This document shows, piece after piece, positions 35,272-42,777 of a stretch of DNA of 60,090 nt. Under the pieces are notes generated by a model, which ran no database searches, was not told the DNA's origin, and worked only from the letters and a program-made list of their open reading frames with translations. The position numbers and the translations under genes were made by a program. This DNA is from Firmicutes bacterium HGW-Firmicutes-15 (lineage in GTDB: Bacteria; Bacillota; Syntrophomonadia; Syntrophomonadales; Syntrophomonadaceae): assembly GCA_002840245.1 (NCBI GenBank), contig PHAA01000022.1, positions 1 to 60,090 of the forward strand. Direction: 5' to 3'. Every line of letters begins with the position of its first letter. The stretch's first letter is position 1.

Positions 35272-36405
35272 TTGGGATTTTGGTCTATAGCGCTATTCAT
35301 ATTGATTGGAATTATCTTTTATGTAGGCTGGCGTGGTCAGCAGGCTTTTAGCAACTTTATTCCGTCCGGCTATGGTAAAATCTACTGGGCTGTATTCTTA
35401 CTAATTGCATCCTCATTTATACTTGTTGAGAGATTAGAATCTGGGAGCGGGTCTTTTTTCAGTGAGGGTTTGAAATGGGTCGGAGCTTATTCAGTTGCTT
35501 TTCTTTTTTATGCCTTTTTAATTTTAGTAGTCATAGATATATTAATCTTACTTGATCGTTGGCGGGGGTTTATTCCGCAGGTTATCAAGAAATCACCGGC
35601 TAATATTGGGATAACCGTAATCTGTTTGCTGGTGGGGCTGCTTGTCTACGGGACATGGAATGCCTGGAATCCAGTTTTTAGTCATTATGAGATAAACATC
35701 TCCAAAAATACGAATGGCCCCCAAAGCCTGCATGCAATAATGATTTCCGATTTACACTTGGGCACAATCGTAAACAATGAGCGGTTAACGGAGGTCGTCA
35801 ATCAAATAAACCAGCAGGAACCTGACCTAGTTTTCCTGGTGGGTGATGTTATCGATGAGGATATTGCCCCCTTTTTGGAGCATAATATGACGTTAACACT
35901 CAGTGGACTAAGGCCAAGACTGGGAACCTATATGGTTTTGGGTAATCATGACGGTCACGGCAAAGAGGTGGTTCCATATCTTGAGGCGGCTGGCGTGACC
36001 GTTCTCAATGACCAATACGCGCTAATCGATAGCAGCTTCTACCTGATCGGTCGAGGTAATCGGGGTCACCAAAATACAAATGCATCACGACTTGAATTAG
36101 ACGATCTCATGGCTGGAGTTGATAAAAAACTCCCCATAGTATTACTCGATCATAACCCGTCGGACCTTGAAGAAGCCAGAGTTAATGGTGTTGATGTACA
36201 GCTATCTGGTCATACCCACCAAGGGCAAATGTTTCCTAACAATCTAATCACAGGCTCAATGTATGAACTAGATTGGGGTTACCTGCGTAAAGATACTTTA
36301 CAGGTCGTTGTCTCCACCGGGTTTGGTACATGGGGCCCGCCAATAAGAATTGGCAACACTCCCGAGGTAGTTGATTTAACAATAAATTTTAACTTACCTA
36401 GGTGA
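35272..36405 (+). CDS. Membrane-anchored metallophosphoesterase
   Basis: Residues 1-130 contain about four hydrophobic helices (WSIALFILIGIIFYVGW, IYWAVFLLIASSFILV and others). The calcineurin-type phosphoesterase domain follows: MISDLHLGTIV (DxH), LVFLVGDVIDED (GDxxD), VLGNHDGHG (GNHD), LLDHNP and QLSGHTHQGQMFPNN (GHxH), completing the two-metal site. It resembles YkuE/UDP-diacylglucosamine-type hydrolases; the substrate is unknown. The start is TTG 35272 with AGGTG 7 bases upstream. Its last 12 bases overlap the convergent gene that ends at 36394. Confidence 0.88.
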   Translation: MGFWSIALFILIGIIFYVGWRGQQAFSNFIPSGYGKIYWAVFLLIASSFILVERLESGSGSFFSEGLKWVGAYSVAFLFYAFLILVVIDILILLDRWRGFIPQVIKKSPANIGITVICLLVGLLVYGTWNAWNPVFSHYEINISKNTNGPQSLHAIMISDLHLGTIVNNERLTEVVNQINQQEPDLVFLVGDVIDEDIAPFLEHNMTLTLSGLRPRLGTYMVLGNHDGHGKEVVPYLEAAGVTVLNDQYALIDSSFYLIGRGNRGHQNTNASRLELDDLMAGVDKKLPIVLLDHNPSDLEEARVNGVDVQLSGHTHQGQMFPNNLITGSMYELDWGYLRKDTLQVVVSTGFGTWGPPIRIGNTPEVVDLTINFNLPR

Positions 36406-36720
36406 AATTGAACCGTGTGTCTCGAAATCACGTGCTCTTTCATCCCTCTCTGACGGGAGGTATAAAGGCATTAGTAATACAGATATACTTAGTACTCCAA
36501 AAACAAATGCAGCGATAATTCGAGATCTAGATTCTGGGATGAACTGCCGATACAAAACCTTTATCTGTTTCCAATGCCAAATAATGTGCAAAGTCACTAA
36601 AGATACTAAAATAAGTCCCAATGCGCCATGCAACTCGGCATTTGCGCTTACTGGCATTGCCATCATTAATAGAAATAAAATGGCATCAAGAATAAAATTA
36701 TTTCTTACTTCCTTTTTCAA
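36394..36720 (-). CDS. DUF4405-like small membrane protein
   Basis: The 108 residues have three hydrophobic helices: FILDAILFLLMMAMPVSA, LHGALGLILVSLVTLHIIWH and IIAAFVFGVLSISVLLMPLY. His residues in LHGALG and LHIIWHWKQIK match the cytochrome-b-like DUF4405 fold, where paired His could bind heme. The start is TTG 36720 with GGAGAG about 10 bases upstream. It converges on the metallophosphoesterase gene. No partner redox gene is adjacent. Confidence 0.72.
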   Translation of the reverse strand: MKKEVRNNFILDAILFLLMMAMPVSANAELHGALGLILVSLVTLHIIWHWKQIKVLYRQFIPESRSRIIAAFVFGVLSISVLLMPLYLPSERDERARDFETHGSISPR

Positions 36721-36842
36721 ATTCTTTACTCTCTCCTTTGTTTATTGTATTTATAAAAGTATAAATGGAAAGTATAAACAAAATATAAAGTATGGATAAA
36801 TATTTACTAAATAAAGTAAGTAAAATTCTTGGGATAATCGAG

Positions 36843-36873
36843 ATCACCCCTGGTATCTATAACCAGGGGTGAT
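36843..36873. terminator. Perfect 12-bp hairpin downstream of the RDD gene
   Basis: ATCACCCCTGGT (36843-36854) and ACCAGGGGTGAT (36862-36873) flank a 7-base loop. It lies about 85 bases past the 3' end of the minus-strand RDD gene and is the likely end of the sppA-RDD transcript, though no T-run follows. Confidence 0.55.
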
Positions 36874-36956
36874 ACAAGCATAACAAATATTAAGTTGGTC
36901 TTCAGTCCGAAATTTCCTAACGATTACTTTTATACAAGTTGCAGGACACCATTAAC

Positions 36957-37499
36957 TTATGTTACCTGACCAGTTTCAATCAAAATGCAATGAGAATCGC
37001 CCATGGGATTTTCATAAACCACCCAGGTATCACTCAAGAAGTCATGCGCGCAACGCTTTTCAGCATTGAACCAACATACCATATAACCCAGGTAAAGGCC
37101 CATGATTTGGGATAGGCTTCGGGCTACCAATTCACGGAAAATTACTGTAATCCAGCTTAGTGGTTCTCCACTGCGTTGAACGACCTTAATACCCACGATC
37201 ATTTTGCCCAGAGTCTGCTGGAAGTAACGAGTCATAAGTATGAAATAAGCAGCACCGGTAAGCCCTAAGAATAATATATTTGTATGCAAAACTTGATATA
37301 GGAAGGATGGCTGGGTTGCGATGGGCAATAATGAGCCCCATATGATTGCATTTAAGCCGGCTATGACCATTAGGTCTATCAAAAATGCCAACAGACGTAT
37401 CCAGAAACCAGCCGCCCTATACTTGGTTAGCTTAGTTTCGTCAGGTGGGGCAACAGCGGGTTCCTGCTCAGGGGTCATATTTTCACCATATCCGGTCAT
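36957..37499 (-). CDS. RDD family membrane protein
   Basis: The RDD domain has the usual three helices: YRAAGFWIRLLAFLIDLMVI (with the namesake Arg and Asp), NILFLGLTGAAYFILMTRYF and the region after QQTLGKMIVGIKVVQRSGEP, which is the conserved TLGK motif. The C-terminus includes HDFLSDTWVVYE, also typical. ATG 37499 is chosen because GAGGAGG lies 9 bases upstream; the longer start at 37523 would overlap sppA and has no site. The gene follows sppA directly on the minus strand. RDD proteins are often encoded with membrane proteases; some transport Na+ or H+. A partial copy lies at 49628-49702. Confidence 0.85.
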   Translation of the reverse strand: MTGYGENMTPEQEPAVAPPDETKLTKYRAAGFWIRLLAFLIDLMVIAGLNAIIWGSLLPIATQPSFLYQVLHTNILFLGLTGAAYFILMTRYFQQTLGKMIVGIKVVQRSGEPLSWITVIFRELVARSLSQIMGLYLGYMVCWFNAEKRCAHDFLSDTWVVYENPMGDSHCILIETGQVT

Positions 37500-37512
37500 G
37501 ATATTATCCTCC

Positions 37513-38511
37513 TCAGTTAGCAATATACATAATTTGGGGCGAAAGCGCTTGATCTACTTGCTGCTTCAATCCCAGCAGATCAAAAGCCGGTGCATTCATG
37601 GATGTAAACCAGCTCAGGAGATCAGGACCCGGATTTTCAAATAGCAAGACCTGAGGATCAGTGATATTAGCCAGTTCGGCGGTGCCAGAAATAGCCTGAT
37701 CCAGGTTGCCCAGTTCGTCTACCAACCCTAGGTTTTTGGCTTGGGTTCCTGAATAAACTCGTCCGTCTGCCAACTGCAAGACCTGGTTCCGATCCATCTT
37801 CCTACCCTTCGCGACTATATCCACAAAATAACCATAGCTTTCGTTTACCAGGCTTTGGGCAATAGCTTTTTCCTGGTCATTTAATGGCCGCATAGGGTTC
37901 AAAAGGTCCTTTTGGGCACCGCTTTTGAAGGTTACATCCTTAACGCCTATTTTATCAGCCAACTCTTGGTAATTATAGGTTCTGATGATAACCCCAATCG
38001 AGCCTGTAAGGGTGTTGCGGTTTGCGTATATCTTATCGGCAGCCATGGACACATAATATCCGCCGGAAGCAGCTTCCTGGCTCATATATACTACCAAAGG
38101 TTTTTTGTATTTGGCCTTCAACTCTAAAATCCGGTTATAGATCTCATCGCTTTCGTAAACACCGCCGCCAGGTGAATTAACCTGCATGATTACCCCTTTT
38201 ATATCTTCCCGGGAAAAAGCAGCCTCTAGCTGTTTGAGAAATACCTGATGATTATAACCGCTGCTGACGGTGGGACTATTAGCAGGTGTTTCCGTTATCT
38301 CCCCTTCGAGCTTAACTAAAGCTAAGATTTTACCTTTTCCTTCTCGGTAGATTTGGGTAGTCCACGACTGTTTATTTTCTATCCGATTTAAATATGATAG
38401 ATAACTAGAGGTGCCTGTAGATTCAATCTGTTTAACTTTTGTGGAGCTGACTGCCCACACTACCAACAAAACTGTAAATATGGCCAGTGCCCACCATCTT
38501 TTCTTGTTCAT
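37513..38511 (-). CDS. sppA: Signal peptide peptidase SppA
   Basis: This membrane-anchored serine protease of the S49 family degrades cleaved signal peptides. The N-terminal anchor is RWWALAIFTVLLVVWAVS. The domain carries IKGVIMQVNSPGGGVYESDE, YMSQEAASGGYYVSMAADKI (nucleophile Ser in ASGGYY) and TGSIGVIIRTYN. The general-base Lys is expected among residues 190-210 (KSGAQKDLLNP). RVYSGTQAKNLGLVDELGNL is a late family motif. Length 332 matches single-domain Gram-positive SppA. AAGGAG precedes the ATG. It is followed by the RDD gene, a common association. Confidence 0.92.
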   Translation of the reverse strand: MNKKRWWALAIFTVLLVVWAVSSTKVKQIESTGTSSYLSYLNRIENKQSWTTQIYREGKGKILALVKLEGEITETPANSPTVSSGYNHQVFLKQLEAAFSREDIKGVIMQVNSPGGGVYESDEIYNRILELKAKYKKPLVVYMSQEAASGGYYVSMAADKIYANRNTLTGSIGVIIRTYNYQELADKIGVKDVTFKSGAQKDLLNPMRPLNDQEKAIAQSLVNESYGYFVDIVAKGRKMDRNQVLQLADGRVYSGTQAKNLGLVDELGNLDQAISGTAELANITDPQVLLFENPGPDLLSWFTSMNAPAFDLLGLKQQVDQALSPQIMYIAN

Positions 38512-38555
38512 AGCAACGACTCCTTATTATAAATAATTCAGACTTTGATTCCGTC

Positions 38556-38807
38556 CTATTTCATTGCATCAAAAAACTTGCGCAGCTCCTCCTTCTTATC
38601 ATCATTCAAATAATGCCATCTTATTCCCTGTATAGTTCCCTCTAATGTGCAAAGAGTACTGAAACAAGTATCATGTTCAATAATTTTAACTCTAATAAAG
38701 GCATCTTTGCTACCCGTATGCTTCAATTGTTCAGAATTGTCTATTCCAGCCTCAATCAAGCGCTTTTCCAGCACTGTACCGATATTGGGCATTTTGCTTA
38801 GCTTCAT
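38556..38807 (-). CDS. TfoX C-terminal-domain protein
   Basis: The 83 residues match the stand-alone TfoX C-terminal domain (helix-hairpin-helix-like): LSKMPNIGTVLEKRLIEAGI, DNSEQLKHTGSKDAFIRVK and LCTLEGTIQGIRWHYLNDDK. In Proteobacteria TfoX regulates competence; in Firmicutes these short forms are uncharacterised. TAGGAG sits upstream of the ATG. It lies upstream of sppA on the same strand but 44 bases away. Confidence 0.82.
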   Translation of the reverse strand: MKLSKMPNIGTVLEKRLIEAGIDNSEQLKHTGSKDAFIRVKIIEHDTCFSTLCTLEGTIQGIRWHYLNDDKKEELRKFFDAMK

Positions 38808-38933
38808 CAGATCACTCCTATCTCACCAATTAAACGCGAAAATGGATGTAGCTTGGCATACTCCCTAAAATCGACTCAAAACAATATAAACAGCTGCTAG
38901 GCATATTTATTTCAATTTATTTCCTTCATCAGT

Positions 38934-40160
38934 TTAGGAAGAATGCATGATGTTTTCACAGTTAGTACGCAGGCGGTTTATAAAATTGAACAATTGTGCT
39001 TGCTCTTCTCGGGAAAAACCCTTTAGAATACCCTGTTCTGTTTCTTCGACAATAGGCCACAGCTGTCCCAATAATTGCTCACCTAAGCTGGTCAACTGAA
39101 TTGTTTCATGGTTATTTGCAGAATAGCAAATATATCCCTGCTTTAAGAGAGGGGTAATCAATTCCTGAAATTCGTTACCAAAATGAGCAGTGTCCTTCCA
39201 GGCCTGTTCTACGGTCATAAGCTCGTCACATTTTAGAACCATCATTAATATAATTTGGGTACTATTGAAAGAGGTTAACCGGCTAAGTTCCTTATCAAGA
39301 GCCAATTGAATGCATTTACCTGTAACATTAATTTCTCGGCCCAGCGTTTTGCGAATATGATTAACCAACATTGAGATTACCACCTTTAGTTTTAACTCAT
39401 ATATACTAATTCCTGCGGCTACGCCTGCATTCAAGGATTCCACCCCTCGGTTCATGGGAATCCTAATCGTGATATCAGCCTCAGACATAAGCTCATTAGA
39501 TATTCCTTCAGTTTCGTTGCCGATAACCAGCGCAACTGGCTTGCTCTGAAGTTTGACCAGCGACTGCAGCTCGGGTGCATGAGGGCTGGTAGCCACGATT
39601 TGATATCCGCGGTGCTTCAGATTTTTAGCCACCTCAAGGCCGGATGAAAACTTTTTGTGATTTACTCTAAATACGGTTCCGCGTGAGGCATCGATAGCCT
39701 TTTTATAGAACAGATCTAAATCATAACTGGTGGATAAGACCTCGTTTATACCGAAAGCAGAACAGGTTCGGATAATGGTGCCGATATTTCCATGATCTTT
39801 GAGTCCATCCAATACGAGTACGAAATCGCCAACTTCGTTTGATTGGATAGGTGAATTGATGACACCTACTCCCACAAAAGGTATAAGATAGTTAGTGTCT
39901 GAAATTTTCTTCAATATTCCCTCTGATGCTGCGATACACTTAACATCCTTTTCATGTAAGTGATCCAGGAAAGATTGATCCGGGCACTTGATATTATAGA
40001 AAACTCTATCTACTAGTATATGATTGTCAAAAGCCCAGCCAATTACCTGCTGACCTTCCAGTAAACACCTTCCATGTTTTCGTCTGCCAACAGAGGTCGA
40101 TAGTTCCCGTGCCTGTACCACACGCGCATCCTTTATTGATGTTACCTGTTCGAGTTCCAC
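38934..40160 (-). CDS. SpoU/TrmH-family RNA methyltransferase fused to MarR-like domain
   Basis: Residues 1 to about 260 are a SPOUT 2'-O-ribose methyltransferase: an N-terminal substrate-binding domain (HGRCLLEGQQVIGWAFD), motif 1 DHGNIGTIIRTCSAFGINEV, motif 2 PVALVIGNETEGISNELM and motif 3 RIPMNRGVESLNAGVAAGIS. Residues 262-408 are a separate helical domain resembling MarR: FNSTQIILMMVLKCDELMTV, LITPLLKQGYICYSANNHET with LTSLGEQLLGQLWPIVEETE, and GFSREEQAQLFNFINRLRTN, which matches the MarR dimerisation helices. The start is GTG behind GGAGG. It lies directly downstream of an efflux pump and a MarR gene on the same strand, so ribosome protection against an antibiotic is a reasonable inference. 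Confidence 0.82.
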   Translation of the reverse strand: MELEQVTSIKDARVVQARELSTSVGRRKHGRCLLEGQQVIGWAFDNHILVDRVFYNIKCPDQSFLDHLHEKDVKCIAASEGILKKISDTNYLIPFVGVGVINSPIQSNEVGDFVLVLDGLKDHGNIGTIIRTCSAFGINEVLSTSYDLDLFYKKAIDASRGTVFRVNHKKFSSGLEVAKNLKHRGYQIVATSPHAPELQSLVKLQSKPVALVIGNETEGISNELMSEADITIRIPMNRGVESLNAGVAAGISIYELKLKVVISMLVNHIRKTLGREINVTGKCIQLALDKELSRLTSFNSTQIILMMVLKCDELMTVEQAWKDTAHFGNEFQELITPLLKQGYICYSANNHETIQLTSLGEQLLGQLWPIVEETEQGILKGFSREEQAQLFNFINRLRTNCENIMHSS

Positions 40161-40314
40161 AAACCTACTACCTCCAATGTATCCTTCAAGCTAATACAAA
40201 ATTTCTATATTACTAGGTGCCAAACTTGCCCGCATTGTCACCTTTTACCAATAGTATAATTCTATTCTATATTATATACACAAGCTTTGGTGGAAAAAAC
40301 GAAGTCTATTCAAA

Positions 40315-41898
40315 CTAATCTGAGGTGGCTGGAATTGTGGGTGAGGAACTGCTAATCTTTTTAGAGCCCAGAGTTTCGGCCGGCTTCTTTTTCAAAAATA
40401 CTCCGAGGATTAAAGCCAGTGCACATAATACTGTTGCGACAATAAAACAATCCGAAATGGCATTGATCATTGACTGCTTGGCAATATATTGAGTGATAAC
40501 CCCAATGCCCAGGACTTGCCCAGTCTGAGCTCCCAGTCCGTTATTGACGGCGATCTGCGTAAAGTAGGAATTAATCGCGGATAGGTCGGGACTGTTCAAG
40601 TTTATCGATTGGGCCATTATGCCATAGTGGAATGCCTGCCGGTTTTGCATAAAAGCCGTAAACATAGCTATTCCAAAGGATACGGCTACCTGGCGCGAAA
40701 CGTTGCCCAGAGATGACGCCAAACCGACAGATGCTACAGGTACCGCATTCATGCCGGTGGTTGTTACCGGCATCATAGCCAGGCCTATTCCTACGGCCCT
40801 AAATGCCAACCAGGCAGAAATCACCCAAAACGGAGTTAGCCCGTTGATGTCGTGCATCATATAAGTGGTCCAGGTAGCCAGAGCAATACCTCCAATAATT
40901 AGACTCCTACCGCCACTTTTATCAAATATTCTGCCGCTGATAGGCATCATTAGTCCCATAACCAGTGCTCCCGGAAAAAGGATTAACCCAGTATGCATGG
41001 CAGTCTGGCCCAGTACATTCTGCAATAGAATAGGAAGGAAAAAAGTAGCCCCAAAAATGCCAATGAATAGTATGGAACCTACCAGGGTAGAGAGTGCGAA
41101 GGTAAAGTTCTTAAACAACCTGAAGTCCAATACCGGTGATGGATGACGCAATTCATGCCAAACTAAGAGGATCATAGCAATGATCCCTACCAGCAAGAGA
41201 ATGACAATTTCCGGTGATCCCCAACCCAATTTATTACCCTCGCTCATTGCGTATAGCAGGCAAAATAAACCGATGGCAGACAGCAGTATGCCTATTCTAT
41301 CAAAGTTAGCGATCGATTTTAAAGGAGTCTCTTTCAACAATACCATAGCCAACCCTATAGCTAGGAGGGCTACCGGTATATTAGCGTAGAAAACCACGCG
41401 CCAGTTAGTTACTTCGATAATGTAGCCGCCTAGAGTTGGTCCGATGGTTGGCGCAGCCATTGCGGCGATTCCCCAGACTCCAAGAACCAGTCCAATTTTG
41501 GATCGGGGTGCGGTCATATATATTAAGGCCATACCTATTGGCTGCATAAGTCCCCCACCTAGAGCCTGTAAAATGCGTCCGGCAATGAGAGGTCCAAGAT
41601 TCCAGGATATTCCACAGAACAAGGAACCCAGAACGAATAAACCCAGAGCCATGATATATACTTTTCTATATCCGAAGACATCGCCCAGGTATCCGGCGGT
41701 TGCCATAACGATTCCGGTAGTTAGCATGTAGCTGGTAATTACCCATTGGATAGCATCAACGGAGACGCCGAAGACTGACATCATTTTGGGCAGGGCGACA
41801 TTGATGATGCTGCCGTTGAGACCTGCCATAAATGTTCCGGTGATAACCACTAATATGGCAGACCACTCGATACGTTCCTCTAAATCCAGTGACTTCAT
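40315..41898 (-). CDS. DHA2 family (EmrB/QacA) multidrug efflux transporter
   Basis: This 527-residue major facilitator has about 14 membrane helices. Signatures are MAGLNGSIINVALPKMMSVF in helix 1, WVITSYMLTTGIVMATAGYL, GDVFGYRKVYIMAL (motif A), ILQALGGGLMQPIGMALIYM and GVWGIAAMAAPTIGPTLGGY (motif C of drug antiporters). Proton-driven export of drugs or lipophilic compounds is expected. GGAGGATA precedes the ATG. The MarR gene is 80 bases upstream on the same strand and the methyltransferase-MarR fusion is 154 bases downstream; together they look like one resistance-type unit. Confidence 0.93.
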   Translation of the reverse strand: MKSLDLEERIEWSAILVVITGTFMAGLNGSIINVALPKMMSVFGVSVDAIQWVITSYMLTTGIVMATAGYLGDVFGYRKVYIMALGLFVLGSLFCGISWNLGPLIAGRILQALGGGLMQPIGMALIYMTAPRSKIGLVLGVWGIAAMAAPTIGPTLGGYIIEVTNWRVVFYANIPVALLAIGLAMVLLKETPLKSIANFDRIGILLSAIGLFCLLYAMSEGNKLGWGSPEIVILLLVGIIAMILLVWHELRHPSPVLDFRLFKNFTFALSTLVGSILFIGIFGATFFLPILLQNVLGQTAMHTGLILFPGALVMGLMMPISGRIFDKSGGRSLIIGGIALATWTTYMMHDINGLTPFWVISAWLAFRAVGIGLAMMPVTTTGMNAVPVASVGLASSLGNVSRQVAVSFGIAMFTAFMQNRQAFHYGIMAQSINLNSPDLSAINSYFTQIAVNNGLGAQTGQVLGIGVITQYIAKQSMINAISDCFIVATVLCALALILGVFLKKKPAETLGSKKISSSSPTIPATSD

Positions 41899-41978
41899 CA
41901 GTATCCTCCAAAATATTAATTTGCTTAAGATGGTAACTGCTGAGAAGTGATTGGCAAGCGCATACTTCTCTAACCTGC

Positions 41979-42425
41979 TTATTTAAGATGAATACTGGAC
42001 TTAATAACTATATCCAATTCATCTAAGGCGGAAATGATCCGTATGGCTTTTTCCGGTTCTATATCATCGGCAATATCAGCTAGGAGACCGGCTCGGATAC
42101 TCTGAACTTCTTTTCTTTCTAAAAACTCTGAAGAAATAGATAGCCTGACTGTCCGCCGGTTTTCATGGGGGATCTCTCTAACGACAATGCCCTGGTTTAC
42201 TAGCTGGTCAACTATTCGTGAAACTGAACTTTTTGGCAAATCAAGTCGCTTGCTCAGGTCGGTCAACGATGAGTTCTCATGGCGATAAAGGTCAAATAGT
42301 ACGATGACCTGCGAAAATGTAATCCCAATGGCCTGAGTATGATGCTGAAAATTTAGTTTGATATTTCCTTGAATTGATCTTAAAAGGGTCATAATCTGGC
42401 GGGCATAATCCAGTGAATTCTGCAT
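41979..42425 (-). CDS. MarR family transcriptional regulator
   Basis: The 148-residue winged-helix protein has the MarR layout: dimer helix AIGITFSQVIVLFDLYRHEN, DNA-binding helices SLTDLSKRLDLPKSSVSRIV and DQLVNQGIVVREIPHENRRT with the wing (RRTVRLSIS), and a C-terminal helix. AAGGAG lies upstream of the ATG. As the first gene before an EmrB-type pump it very likely represses that operon. An inverted repeat ATCATT-5-AATGAT (42462-42478) upstream could be its operator. The 42426-42759 gap holds this and the kinase leader. Confidence 0.9.
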   Translation of the reverse strand: MQNSLDYARQIMTLLRSIQGNIKLNFQHHTQAIGITFSQVIVLFDLYRHENSSLTDLSKRLDLPKSSVSRIVDQLVNQGIVVREIPHENRRTVRLSISSEFLERKEVQSIRAGLLADIADDIEPEKAIRIISALDELDIVIKSSIHLK

Positions 42426-42624
42426 AGGATACTCTCCTTGTTTTATAGTTGCTTATGGATAATCATTTCGTCAATGATCATGGTTCTCAGCAAATATAAA
42501 TAGTTGCTAATAGAACTGTTCCAATTGGAATCATATTATTATAGACGTCACAGCTTGTCAATAATTAGAATATCTTGGGATATGGAACCTATATATTCTA
42601 ATTATGGGAGGGTAGGATATCGAA

Positions 42625-42777
42625 ATGCTGTTCGCAGAAAAGGTCGAATAATTTGGTAAAAATTACAACATTACCGACAAAGAATAGCAATATTCCCAAA
42701 GGGAATATATTGGAAAGTGTCTAATGTTAAAATAAGCTGTTTTTTGAGGAGTGACTAAGATGGATTTTGTAAACAGA
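42625..42777 (+). repeat. Duplicated leader, copy 1
   Basis: About 150 bases upstream of and including the first codons of the first kinase are nearly the same as 46470-46622. Shared blocks include CGACAAAGAATAGCAA, ATTCCCAAAGGGAATATATT and GAGGAGTGAC before ATGGATTTTGTAAACA. The perfect palindrome ATATTCCC-AAA-GGGAATAT is at 42690-42708. Confidence 0.9.

Noticed and set aside
35231-35290. 19-codon ORF overlapping the metallophosphoesterase start
   Set aside because: Could be a leader peptide, but there is no ribosome site or other support.
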